64,000 bases of DNA from Nitrosopumilaceae archaeon (lineage in GTDB: Archaea > Thermoproteota > Nitrososphaeria > Nitrososphaerales > Nitrosopumilaceae), in the NCBI GenBank assembly GCA_035631875.1, contig DASQHX010000010.1:154708-218707 (forward strand). The letters are read 5' to 3'. Numbering within the stretch: the first letter of the stretch is position 1; every line of letters starts with the position of its first letter. The notes beneath the pieces were generated by a model. The model saw only the letters and a program-made list of their open reading frames with translations. It was not told the DNA's origin and did not search any database. Both the position numbers and the translations under genes were made by a program. Of this stretch, positions 45,594-54,010 are shown one piece after another.

Positions 45594-45690
45594 GTTTTAA
45601 TTTCATAGGCACAAAAAACTATATTCAATATAGAAAAACCAAGATAAAATATATCTTGATTTAAAAGGATGTTAGAAGATAGTCAAGATA

Positions 45691-46404
45691 TTGGCCTCTG
45701 AGATCACAATTAGAGAAATAAAACCAATCAGTATAGAAGGAGGGTATCTGATAGATGGTTTCCCATATGCGGGATTAGCAAATGCTATTGCAACAGAATC
45801 TTTGACAAGTACTATCGATTTTGAATTAGCAGGTGTAATAGATTCAGAACTTTTTATGCCAATAAGCATAATCAAAGATGGGACACCTAATTTTCCTGCA
45901 CGAATATTTGTAAATAACACACTAAAGGTAGCAGTTTTCTTATCATATCTAACACCACACGAATCTCTACACAGAGAACTGGCAAGAGCAATGCTAAATT
46001 GGGCAAATCAGCACAAGTGCTCTTTAATCCTAAGTAGTTCTGCAATCAAAGCTGGAAGCGATGGTCCAGATATCATGGGGATAGCCAGTACTACAGAAGC
46101 TAAAAAGAAACTAAATGATGCAGATATACCAATTTTACAAAATGGTACAATTCCTGGAATTCCTGGAATTTTATTAAATGAAGGAGTATTGTCAAAAACA
46201 AATGTGATTGTGCTTCTAGTTAAAGGTCAGGATCCAGGACCTGACTTTAGATCTGGCGCCGTAATCTGTACGGCACTATCGAAACTAGTTCCAGGAACAT
46301 CTTGTGATTTGCCCACACTTTTACATGAAGCTGAAATAATAGAACAAAATCTCAAACAAACTGAAGAAGAAGCAGCGCCTATAAGGGAATCAATGTACGG
46401 ATGA
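45691..46404 (+). CDS. PAC2-family proteasome assembly chaperone homologue
   Basis: 237 residues of the PAC2/PbaB family, ATP-independent chaperones linked to proteasome assembly in archaea. Blocks include GGYLIDGFPYAGLANAIATE, FPARIFVNN, and GIPGILLNEG near the end of the core. TTG start at 45691, supported by a TTTAAAAG about 27 nt upstream. The next gene overlaps it by 4 nt. Confidence 0.88.
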   Translation: MASEITIREIKPISIEGGYLIDGFPYAGLANAIATESLTSTIDFELAGVIDSELFMPISIIKDGTPNFPARIFVNNTLKVAVFLSYLTPHESLHRELARAMLNWANQHKCSLILSSSAIKAGSDGPDIMGIASTTEAKKKLNDADIPILQNGTIPGIPGILLNEGVLSKTNVIVLLVKGQDPGPDFRSGAVICTALSKLVPGTSCDLPTLLHEAEIIEQNLKQTEEEAAPIRESMYG

Positions 46405-46649
46405 CATACCAAGAAAGAGAGATATCAAAAAATCAACTTGAAAAACTTCTTCAAACCCTTGATCTTGATGAGGGAATTAGAATAGAAAACAGATCAAACA
46501 TTATTTTCATTAATAGATCAGCAAAACGATACTGCGTAAACATATCCTCCCAAGGCAATGAGGAATTTTTTTACCATAATAGTGTAAAAGAGGTTCTTAA
46601 TTTTTTAAATGAAAAGGCAGATCAAGCGTCTAAGATATTCTCCTATTAA
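46401..46649 (+). CDS. Hypothetical small protein coupled to the PAC2 gene
   Basis: 82 residues, start ATG overlapping the PAC2 stop by 4 nt. Mixed charged helices and strands (NQLEKLLQTLDLDEGIRIE, NIIFINRSAKRYCVNIS) and no membrane segment. The overlap implies co-translation and perhaps a partner role. No family recognised. Confidence 0.65.
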   Translation: MTYQEREISKNQLEKLLQTLDLDEGIRIENRSNIIFINRSAKRYCVNISSQGNEEFFYHNSVKEVLNFLNEKADQASKIFSY

Positions 46650-46681
46650 TACTTGAATCAAAAATCAATCTCTAATTTGAA

Positions 46682-47299
46682 ATGGTAACACTTGTAGAAT
46701 TTGCCATCATAGTAATCACGATTTCACTATCAGGCGTAATGTCACCAGGACCCCTTTTTGCAGCCAATGTTGCATACGGCCTAAAGGGCGGAATTAAAAC
46801 AGGACTAAAAATGGCATACGGTCACACTGTTGTTGAGTTACCACTTGTAGTTTTGCTTGGAATTGGTGCCATATCACTTACTACAATACCACAGTTTAGA
46901 GAAATTACATCAATATTTGGTGCGTTAAGTCTTTTTGTTTTTGCAGGAATTCAAATAAAGTCAATCATCAAAAAACCATCCGCTATTTTTGAAGGAAAAC
47001 ACGGTCCATTTCTTGCTGGGATAATTCTCAGTGGGCTAAATCCATTTTTTCTCATTTGGTGGTTTAGCATTGGGTTCAAACTAATCACGGATGCAATAAT
47101 TCTTTATTCATTTTTAGGAATTGGCATCATGTTTGCATTTCATATATGGATGGATTATGCATGGATTTGTTCAGTTGCTTTTCTATCATCAAAAGGCAAG
47201 AAGATAATTTCTAACAAAAAATATAGCATTTTCATGATTGCAATTAGCGGTGTTTTAGTATACTTTGGGATTGTTTTTCTTTTACAAGCAATACATTAA
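46682..47299 (+). CDS. LysE/RhtB-family amino-acid exporter
   Basis: A six-helix inner-membrane protein of 205 residues. The N-terminal SGVMSPGPLFAANVAYGLKGG is the family hallmark, followed by KMAYGHTVVELPLV. Exports amino acids or related small molecules by proton exchange in characterised members; the substrate here is unknown. Convergent 4-nt overlap with the next gene. Confidence 0.9.
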   Translation: MVTLVEFAIIVITISLSGVMSPGPLFAANVAYGLKGGIKTGLKMAYGHTVVELPLVVLLGIGAISLTTIPQFREITSIFGALSLFVFAGIQIKSIIKKPSAIFEGKHGPFLAGIILSGLNPFFLIWWFSIGFKLITDAIILYSFLGIGIMFAFHIWMDYAWICSVAFLSSKGKKIISNKKYSIFMIAISGVLVYFGIVFLLQAIH

Positions 47300-47532
47300 C
47301 CGCAATCAAGAATTTCCATTTCTATCCCACATTGGTTTAGTTGAATTATTCTGTTGTTAATGTCAGCACAAAGATCCGGGTTCTTTGTTGTGTCATATTT
47401 TTTTATGTCATTTAAAACATTAATTTGTTTTATAGGACAGGTATTGGAATCATATACAACATATAGAATTATGATTGCTGCAATTCCTGCCAATCCAATA
47501 ATTGTTGCACGTTTTACAAAAGTACTTACCAT
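47296..47532 (-). CDS. Small single-pass membrane protein
   Basis: 78 residues from ATG 47532. One transmembrane helix near the N-terminus (RATIIGLAGIAAIIILYVVY) is followed by an extracytoplasmic domain of about 50 residues with Cys residues (SNTCPIKQI, DLCADINN, NQCGIEMEILDC), probably disulfide-bonded. It starts 4 nt after the alba stop, so likely co-transcribed with alba. No known family. Confidence 0.65.
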   Translation of the reverse strand: MVSTFVKRATIIGLAGIAAIIILYVVYDSNTCPIKQINVLNDIKKYDTTKNPDLCADINNRIIQLNQCGIEMEILDCG

Positions 47533-47536
47533 GTTT

Positions 47537-47815
47537 TTAGGGGCGAGCAACGTCGATTTCAATTGTGGATACGTTTCGTTCTTTACCGTCTAGTGATGTC
47601 ATCCTTTCTGAAAATATCCTTACGCCACTAACCTTGTAGCCTACCGCGTTTAGTCTTTTTACTATCATTTGTGACACATCTACAGCTGTTACTATGCTCT
47701 TTCCACGAGCTTTGATAGTTACAACTGGCTCTACAGATAGTTGTGTGAGTGTGGCATTAACATAAGTCGGAATTGACTTTTTTCCAATGAATATTATGTT
47801 TGGAATACGGCTCAC
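47537..47815 (-). CDS. alba: DNA/RNA-binding protein Alba
   Basis: A 92-residue chromatin and RNA-binding protein. IFIGKKSIPTYVNATLTQL and IKARGKSIVTAVDVSQMI match Alba closely, including the central lysine region, here Lys12/Lys13 (GKKS). Leaderless GTG at 47815 with an AAATAAAA-type box about 26 nt upstream. A major nucleoid protein of archaea. Confidence 0.96.
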   Translation of the reverse strand: MSRIPNIIFIGKKSIPTYVNATLTQLSVEPVVTIKARGKSIVTAVDVSQMIVKRLNAVGYKVSGVRIFSERMTSLDGKERNVSTIEIDVARP

Positions 47816-47840
47816 AGACGCATCTCACGTAGTGTTTTAT

Positions 47841-48089
47841 TTAATGGTTAAGATTCTCTTTATCTATAAATTTCTGAAGAATATTTTCAACATCTTCAGT
47901 AGAAGATGAGTTTTTTACAGTCTCAACAATTTCTTTTTCTTCAATTTCATAACAATTTAGTAATTCACCTTGATCTTTAAAAAAAAGCAACACTTTGTCC
48001 TGAAATATACAATAATACAGTTTTTCAATTTCCATTAATTCAGGTTTGATTTTAACACCCTCTGATTCTGCGATAATGGGGTAATCCAT
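47841..48089 (-). CDS. Hypothetical small acidic protein
   Basis: 82 residues, rich in Glu and Lys (KIKPELMEIEKLYYCIF, EIEEKEIVETVKNSSS). Alternating strands and a terminal helix suggest a small soluble domain. It lies upstream of alba in the same direction, with 25 nt between. Function unknown. Confidence 0.62.
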   Translation of the reverse strand: MDYPIIAESEGVKIKPELMEIEKLYYCIFQDKVLLFFKDQGELLNCYEIEEKEIVETVKNSSSTEDVENILQKFIDKENLNH

Positions 48090-48164
48090 GAAAAGTCTAT
48101 CTCTTGAAGATATTTAGATGGTTGGTTTCGATAATATAATAAGCAATTTTCTGCTCAAAATAAT

Positions 48165-49259
48165 ATGGAAAAACGCATTATATTTCACATAGATTTTGAT
48201 TATTTTTTTGCACAGTGTGAAGAATTACGAAATCCAGATCTAAAAACAAAACCAGTAGCAGTTTGTGTATTTTCAGATCGTGGCGGAGATAGCGGCGCAA
48301 TAGCAACTGCCAATTACATTGCAAGAAACTATGGAGTAAAATCTGGCATGCCGATAAAATTTGCCAAGAAAAAATTAGAATCAGTACACAATGCTGTTTT
48401 TCTGCCTACTGATTTTGAATACTATGCAGAGATCTCACAAATGGCAATGGATACAATAAAAGAATTTGCTGATATTTTTGAATATGTAGGAAGAGATGAA
48501 GCATACCTTGATGTATCATCAAGAACAGAGGGAGATTTTGACAAGGCATCACATTTTGCACAGCAATTAAAAAATGCAGTTAGAAAGTCATCAAAGCTTT
48601 CCTGTACTGTTGGAATATCATCAAACAAGCTTGTAGCAAAAATTGCCTCAAATTTTAAAAAACCAGATGGATTAACTATAGTTTCCCCAGAAAAGATTGA
48701 AAGTTTCCTAGATCCCCTTCCAATTAGAACAATTCCAGGAATAGGGAAAAAAACAGAGAGTGTCTTTACAGATATGGGTCTAGAAACAATTTCTCAACTA
48801 AAAAATCTAGATGTGTTTTCTCTTAATAGTAAGTTTGGCAGAAAAATTGGCGCATATATTTACAATGCAGCAAGAGGCATTGATAATGAACCTGTTTCTC
48901 CAAGGCAAGAAGCAACACAATATAGCAGAATAATCACACTAAAACAGGATTCAAAAGAATATGAGTTTCTGGCAAAAAATTTAGAGAAACTTTGTGATGA
49001 GATTCATTCTACAATTATCTCAGATAATATAATTTTCAAATCAGTTGGAATACAGTTTGCCCAGTCAGACCTATCTAACAAAACTAAATCAAAGACTCTA
49101 AGAAATCCCACTTCAAATCTTGATGAACTCAAAAAAACTGTCATGTTACTTTTAAGAGAAGCCCTAGAAGACCAACAGATTTTGGTACGAAGAGTTGGAG
49201 TTAGAGTATCTGATCTTTCAAAAATATCTGGTCAAGACAACATAACAAGGTATTTCTAA
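48165..49259 (+). CDS. dpo4: Y-family DNA polymerase IV
   Basis: Translesion polymerase of 364 residues. The catalytic acidic residues are in IIFHIDFDYFFAQCEE and YVGRDEAYLDVS. The thumb HhH motif (IRTIPGIGKKTESVF) and the little-finger domain are present. The usual Ser before Asp-Glu is Arg here (GRDEAYLD). I see no clear C-terminal PCNA-binding motif. It overlaps the convergent gene by 4 nt. Confidence 0.95.
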   Translation: MEKRIIFHIDFDYFFAQCEELRNPDLKTKPVAVCVFSDRGGDSGAIATANYIARNYGVKSGMPIKFAKKKLESVHNAVFLPTDFEYYAEISQMAMDTIKEFADIFEYVGRDEAYLDVSSRTEGDFDKASHFAQQLKNAVRKSSKLSCTVGISSNKLVAKIASNFKKPDGLTIVSPEKIESFLDPLPIRTIPGIGKKTESVFTDMGLETISQLKNLDVFSLNSKFGRKIGAYIYNAARGIDNEPVSPRQEATQYSRIITLKQDSKEYEFLAKNLEKLCDEIHSTIISDNIIFKSVGIQFAQSDLSNKTKSKTLRNPTSNLDELKKTVMLLLREALEDQQILVRRVGVRVSDLSKISGQDNITRYF

Positions 49260-49732
49260 AATAAACCCACATGTGTTGCCAATCTTTTGTGTTCTTCTGG
49301 AGTAATCCATTCTACAAGAAGATAATCCAAAATCTCTTTATCATTCATTCCAAGATTTTTTGCTTCCAGAACTGCTATCTCATATGCCTCAATCTCAGTT
49401 GGCCTATCAACATATGCATATGATTTGTCATACAGATCAAGACCTTGTCTTTGCTGCATTACATGCACAAGCTCATGAACAATATCAAGATAGAGTATTT
49501 TTGAATCAGAGTTTTGCAAATGCCTAAATCCAATTACAATTGATGCATCATCATTTTTTACGTACATGTAATGATCACTTTCTTCAACAATTACTTTGGT
49601 TTTTAAAAAAACATCATCAAGCTCTTCTTTGGTTTTGAAAACTTGCATAAGAATATCAACCTCTTGCAATCCATCAAAAATTTCAGCAAGCAAATAATCC
49701 CCAGGAGTTATGTTTCTATTGATTTTTATCAT
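49256..49732 (-). CDS. HExxH zincin-like protein upstream-coupled to the sortase gene
   Basis: 158 residues with LDIVHELVHVMQQRQG, a zincin helix, and a Glu 20-25 residues later (RPTEIEAYEIA) as a likely third ligand. No signal peptide, so intracellular. It starts 17 nt inside the end of the archaeosortase-like gene, hence the two are likely expressed together. Whether it processes sorted proteins is speculation. Confidence 0.75.
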   Translation of the reverse strand: MIKINRNITPGDYLLAEIFDGLQEVDILMQVFKTKEELDDVFLKTKVIVEESDHYMYVKNDDASIVIGFRHLQNSDSKILYLDIVHELVHVMQQRQGLDLYDKSYAYVDRPTEIEAYEIAVLEAKNLGMNDKEILDYLLVEWITPEEHKRLATHVGLF

Positions 49733-50660
49733 GTTCTTGTTTAGCTATCTCAAGTTTTTTTATACGCTTTGTTTCCACAGATGTCACTATCATTAAGAAT
49801 ATGAACAACCATGGTAGAAACATTATTTCACCTGCAATACCATGAAATGATTCAAATTCATTTACATTAGTAGATACTTTTAGTACAAAAAGCGATAATG
49901 AAAATATTCTAATCACGTTTACTCCAATCGTGCCTATAACGCCAAGTACAAAGTACATGGCTTTTCTATTTCTTGGAATGTTCATTTTGAGTAAAAATGC
50001 CATCATCACAAGAGAATAGATTATGATGCTATGTACGCCTGCTGAAGGCCAGAATACTTGAAGGGCAAATGGGCCATGCTCTCCAACTAGGAGCATGATA
50101 TTTGCATGTGCACTTGCAACACCTAGATGAAATGAATTTATCAAGAAAACATCAAATTTTACTAGATAAGGCACAACATATTGTAGTGGCCCAAGTGTAT
50201 CATACGGAAAGAATGCGTCAAGTGACAAAATTATTGCCGTGCCAGCTGTGTATATTGGCCCTGCTGGTGATATTCGTATCCATCTTTTTCCAAACAATAT
50301 CGTCATGGATGCAACAAAGAAAATTGCCATTACGATAAAATCCCACATCCAAGTCCATGAATCTTTTAGTAGAACATTAAAGTGCGGTGCGACAGAAATT
50401 AGATAATCACGCAGACCAAATTCTAGACTTACTAGATATATGATCACAATTGCAGCTAGTGGAATTATAGCAAACAGTCTTTTTTTTGGGATGACTAGTT
50501 TTAGACCAATGAGCTCTGCAGCAATAAAGGCCATTGCAAAAAGAAATCCTCCCCTACCTTGATTCCAACTTAGACTAAAAGAGTCAGGAAATGCAGCTAG
50601 AGCAAGTATTGTTGGACTAGCAAGTATCAAGATTGCATAAATGACACTTTTATTCTGCAT
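49716..50660 (-). CDS. Archaeosortase/exosortase-family membrane protein (thaumarchaeosortase-like)
   Basis: 314 residues with about eight transmembrane helices. Exosortase landmarks are present: FWPSAGVHSI, where the nucleophile Cys is expected, GVNVIRIFSL with Arg251, and ESFHGIAGE with His273. The nucleophile position is Ser206 (or shifted), not Cys. Such enzymes cut surface proteins at a C-terminal PEFG-type signal and anchor them; the VPEYG protein at 53108 and PDFPF protein at 42224 are candidate substrates. Confidence 0.8.
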   Translation of the reverse strand: MQNKSVIYAILILASPTILALAAFPDSFSLSWNQGRGGFLFAMAFIAAELIGLKLVIPKKRLFAIIPLAAIVIIYLVSLEFGLRDYLISVAPHFNVLLKDSWTWMWDFIVMAIFFVASMTILFGKRWIRISPAGPIYTAGTAIILSLDAFFPYDTLGPLQYVVPYLVKFDVFLINSFHLGVASAHANIMLLVGEHGPFALQVFWPSAGVHSIIIYSLVMMAFLLKMNIPRNRKAMYFVLGVIGTIGVNVIRIFSLSLFVLKVSTNVNEFESFHGIAGEIMFLPWLFIFLMIVTSVETKRIKKLEIAKQEHDKNQ

Positions 50661-50700
50661 TAATAAAGTAGAAATTTGTGGTAAATAAAAACTCTAGTAA

Positions 50701-51861
50701 CTAGAAAAAGTCTGAGATTGATTTTTGTTTTCTTGCCTTTTGCAAGTTGCTTTTTGCAATCCATTCTTTCTTATCAATGCTCAAACTTTTACAGGCAAGA
50801 TCAAGACCTTCTTCAAAACTTGAAACTAGAACTGGTTTTTGTTTTAATGCCATTCTTATTCCCTCGCGTACTTGCCAAACCCCTACTGGAACAGCATATT
50901 CTGGCCTTATCTCCCTTAGTACGAGAGCTGCTGCCTGTACTTTGTTTTTAAAAAGATATTCTGCAACACCTAGTCTTGAGGCAAAATGTGCTCCTGCAGT
51001 AGCTGGATAATGATCCAATCCCCTCCCATCCTCAAAGTCAGAGCCAAATCCAATATTTCCCTGCTGATCATACCATGCTTCTTGCATCTCAAACATCCAT
51101 CTACTTGGAAAAATAATTACAGAAAAAAAGTTTCCAATGTGGTTAAAGAAAAACATTTGGCAGCTGTCAATTATACCAAACTGCATTATTTCTGATATCA
51201 AGGATTTTGATATGATATCATCAGTAGCTGTTATGCTCCATCTAGTAGGAACTAGCTTTCTATTTTTGCCAAACATTCCTATGCTAAAACATTTTTGAAT
51301 TCTTGATATCTCAATGCCCTTGTTGTAAAGCTCCAAAACAGAGTCTTGTGCAAGTAAGTCTTTGTCGTAATAGATTTTCTGTATCTGTTTGTCTGAACTG
51401 GAATTTGAAAATTTTGCTGTTTTTATTTCCCCTATTGGTCCAAATGGAGGATTTTCACCATCAATTGATGTAACTGGAGTGGTATTTTTTAAAAATTGAA
51501 TATCAGAATCAATCGGTCTTGATGCCATTGCAACTTCTTGAAGGTTTTCAATGTATTTTCCGCTAGGATTTGTTACTGGTATATTTTGTATCCCTCTAAC
51601 CAAACTGAGTCGATAGTTTACAATCTCCTCTAGGCTTTTGCCAATCCATTGTTCTGGAGAATCTAAAATCATGGTATCACCATGTGTTGGCGGAAGCATG
51701 GGACCTACTGACACTTTTGGATAACCATATGTTCCTACAAAGACAGAGGGTGGGCTTGAACCGCTTATAAAATCAGAAGAAAAGAGATTACCATATTTTG
51801 ACAGGTACTCATTCCAGTTTGTCTCAATTGCTTTACGAATGTCTGTAGCAGTACGTTTCAT
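50701..51861 (-). CDS. nreA: DNA repair protein NreA-like
   Basis: 386 residues of the archaeal Nre family, implicated in DNA repair with PCNA. Blocks include VFVGTYGYPKVSVGP, PTHGDTMILDSPEQW and GSDFEDGRGLDHYP. The last residues, QKSISDFF, form a PIP box for binding PCNA. The Cys4 zinc finger usual at the Nre N-terminus is not present; the protein begins MKRTATDIRKAIE directly. Confidence 0.9.
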   Translation of the reverse strand: MKRTATDIRKAIETNWNEYLSKYGNLFSSDFISGSSPPSVFVGTYGYPKVSVGPMLPPTHGDTMILDSPEQWIGKSLEEIVNYRLSLVRGIQNIPVTNPSGKYIENLQEVAMASRPIDSDIQFLKNTTPVTSIDGENPPFGPIGEIKTAKFSNSSSDKQIQKIYYDKDLLAQDSVLELYNKGIEISRIQKCFSIGMFGKNRKLVPTRWSITATDDIISKSLISEIMQFGIIDSCQMFFFNHIGNFFSVIIFPSRWMFEMQEAWYDQQGNIGFGSDFEDGRGLDHYPATAGAHFASRLGVAEYLFKNKVQAAALVLREIRPEYAVPVGVWQVREGIRMALKQKPVLVSSFEEGLDLACKSLSIDKKEWIAKSNLQKARKQKSISDFF

Positions 51862-51915
51862 GAGGTATCAGAGTATATTCTATCTAATAATATTGTACAA
51901 TCAATTGGTACTAGC

Positions 51916-52344
51916 TTGCAGTTAGATTCATGTACCATACTTGAAAAAGATAGAGAAGTGACTGATGCGGAATCATTTGGAATTGAGAAAGGATATGGTG
52001 ATCAAGCAGTAAAATGGATGAATGATGAAGCAAAAAAAATGGATTGGAAGTTTGAAGCAAGACTATACAATTATGAAATTACCACAAAAAACTTTGGTGT
52101 ATTTGAGATGTATTCATGGATAGGTGATCCTAAAGCAGCAAGAGATTTAGTAATAAAAGCAAGTAAGAGATTCAAGATCAGAGTGATAGAAGGAGGCTAC
52201 AAATCAAAACAGTTCATTTTAAAACTTGAGAAAAACGAGTACGGTATGGTTCGAAAAGGCGACAGGGTGATAGGTCGCATAGAGTTTTCATCTTCTAGAT
52301 TAACAGAAAGCAAATGGGTAGTAAAGTTGGAAGAAAGAAAATAA
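51916..52344 (+). CDS. Conserved hypothetical protein
   Basis: 142 residues from a TTG start, with CTAATAATATT centred 26 nt upstream, pointing to leaderless translation. Predicted alpha/beta with EVTDAESFGIEKGYGDQAVKWM and a basic second half (KASKRFKIRVIEGGYKSKQ). No catalytic motif recognised. Divergent from the nreA gene, sharing its promoter region. Confidence 0.7.
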   Translation: MQLDSCTILEKDREVTDAESFGIEKGYGDQAVKWMNDEAKKMDWKFEARLYNYEITTKNFGVFEMYSWIGDPKAARDLVIKASKRFKIRVIEGGYKSKQFILKLEKNEYGMVRKGDRVIGRIEFSSSRLTESKWVVKLEERK

Positions 52345-52354
52345 TTTATAAAAT

Positions 52355-52918
52355 CTACATCTTTGTTCTTGCAAGTAATTGAGCGACTCTAAGTGGTTCT
52401 GGTATAGAACCTTGAAGAGTAAATGCATCTAACAGATTTTTAGTTTCGTGTATGGTACAACCTTCAATTCTGACATACAAATCATGCCCAGTATGAAGCA
52501 TAAATTTGGTTCTCTCACCAAGATTATGATATTCTTTAATTTTTGATTTATAAGAATCTGGGAAGTGAAATTTTATTGCATCTTCTATTCCCTTTGAATT
52601 TTCATACGTAACACCAATTACTGGAATTTTTATTTCATTCCAGATTTTTTTAATATCTACTATGTTATACATTGAAATAATTAATCCTGAAATCATAAGA
52701 AAACTTACATCGTCTCTGTGTAATTTTTTGTACATTTGTAATATAGAATCGGTTGCATCATTTCCTTCTATAGTGGTTTGACCAAAAACAAAACCGTCAA
52801 TGATAAAATCTCGTCTCATAACAACACCTGCAAGTTTAGATAGTTTGTCTTTTTCTTGAAAACTTTCTGCTATAGCAAGTCCACGTAAGCCTTTTTTTTC
52901 AATGTGAAGATGATTCAT
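52355..52918 (-). CDS. DUF99 family protein (endonuclease V-like fold)
   Basis: 187 residues. Characteristic blocks are GLRGLAIAESF, GVVMRRDFIIDGFVFGQTTIEG and the central IPVIGVTYENSKGI. DUF99 proteins are distant relatives of endonuclease V, but a nuclease activity has not been established to my knowledge. A tiny membrane-protein ORF overlaps its start by 20 nt on the same strand and may be translated with it. Confidence 0.85.
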   Translation of the reverse strand: MNHLHIEKKGLRGLAIAESFQEKDKLSKLAGVVMRRDFIIDGFVFGQTTIEGNDATDSILQMYKKLHRDDVSFLMISGLIISMYNIVDIKKIWNEIKIPVIGVTYENSKGIEDAIKFHFPDSYKSKIKEYHNLGERTKFMLHTGHDLYVRIEGCTIHETKNLLDAFTLQGSIPEPLRVAQLLARTKM

Positions 52919-53024
52919 TTTTTTTACGATTTGAATATTTTTTATGAACTATGCTTACTATTACAATAAAAATAGCTGAAATTACCGACCATGAGATAAA
53001 TGCTACAGGATCAATAACTGCCAT
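52899..53024 (-). CDS. Candidate tiny membrane protein (41 aa)
   Basis: ATG 53024 to TGA 52899-52901. One transmembrane helix (AFISWSVISAIFIVIVSIV) is followed by a basic tail (HKKYSNRKKN). The stop lies 20 nt inside the DUF99 gene, implying coupled translation. A TATA-like ATATTATG stretch about 29 nt upstream could promote a leaderless mRNA. Function unknown. Confidence 0.5.
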   Translation of the reverse strand: MAVIDPVAFISWSVISAIFIVIVSIVHKKYSNRKKNESSSH

Positions 53025-53107
53025 TAATTATTTTATTTAACGCTCTGATATCATAATATCTTTTCTAAATATGTGCATTTGATTTACAATCTAATTAAAG
53101 TTATTAA

Positions 53108-54010
53108 TTAGATTGTAAATTTCAGATTAGTCTTTGTAGAGAACCCAATTATAGAAATAATTGCTATTGCAAGCACCAGTACTGCTATCGGTCCATATTC
53201 TGGAACACTTGAAGTTGTCACAGATGGCAATTGAGAGCCAGGAGAACTGACCAAAATCGTTTGCAGCATCAAATCATCTACTCTTGGAAGAAGAATTTTT
53301 TGAGCATCGGTATCAATTATGGGTGATGCCATGTTTGGATTGTCTCCATGTATTGTAGCTTTTAAATCAGCTAACTGAGTCAATGCCATATCGTATTTAT
53401 TTTGATAAATTAAATCGGTAACAAACATTAGTTTTTGATGCAAGAGCTCCTGTGCAGTTGATCCGGTGGGATATATTCTAAAAAACTGTGGAGGTAGTTG
53501 GTGAATGGTGTTATCTAATTGTAGGATGTTATTAGCTTGAAATGATTTTTCTTGAGTAGTTGTAATATCACAGTGTGTGCTAAAATCTTGATTTTGGTAA
53601 AGATATGTTCTATTTACAAAACCTGCCTGAGAATTATCATCTACATATCCTTGATTTTGACCAGTTAGATCTGGTGCCATACAATGGTATTGATTGACAG
53701 CGCCAGCTCCGGTATGTTCCTTAAATACAGTAGAAAATGTGGCCCAATCATTATACAGATTTGCTGGCACATAGGGGGTTACTGGTTGTACTACATGTAT
53801 TGTGTAAGTTTGTCCACTTATGATACCAGATATTGATGGATAGTAGTGCAATTTCATGGCGGAGGGGTTAATAGTTTGATTTGCATAATACGTGGTTTGT
53901 GCATTGCTATTTGGCATCATCATAATAGATATCATTATCAGTGATACGATTACAGCAGAGGTTAATGTCAGATATTTTATTTTGTTATCCACGTTTTCCA
54001 CCTGCTCCAT
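53108..54010 (-). CDS. Secreted protein with PEFG-type sorting signal
   Basis: 300 residues: N-terminal signal/anchor (TLTSAVIVSLIMISIMMM, then NSNA|QTTYY) and an extracellular domain with a Cys pair (YHCMAPDLTG, THCDITTTQ). A C-terminal VPEYGPIAVLVLAIAIISI ends in a short basic tail. VPEYG plus helix plus Lys is the PEFG-CTERM pattern recognised by thaumarchaeosortase. It overlaps the metzincin gene by 26 nt on the same strand, so both are likely co-produced. Confidence 0.82.
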   Translation of the reverse strand: MEQVENVDNKIKYLTLTSAVIVSLIMISIMMMPNSNAQTTYYANQTINPSAMKLHYYPSISGIISGQTYTIHVVQPVTPYVPANLYNDWATFSTVFKEHTGAGAVNQYHCMAPDLTGQNQGYVDDNSQAGFVNRTYLYQNQDFSTHCDITTTQEKSFQANNILQLDNTIHQLPPQFFRIYPTGSTAQELLHQKLMFVTDLIYQNKYDMALTQLADLKATIHGDNPNMASPIIDTDAQKILLPRVDDLMLQTILVSSPGSQLPSVTTSSVPEYGPIAVLVLAIAIISIIGFSTKTNLKFTI

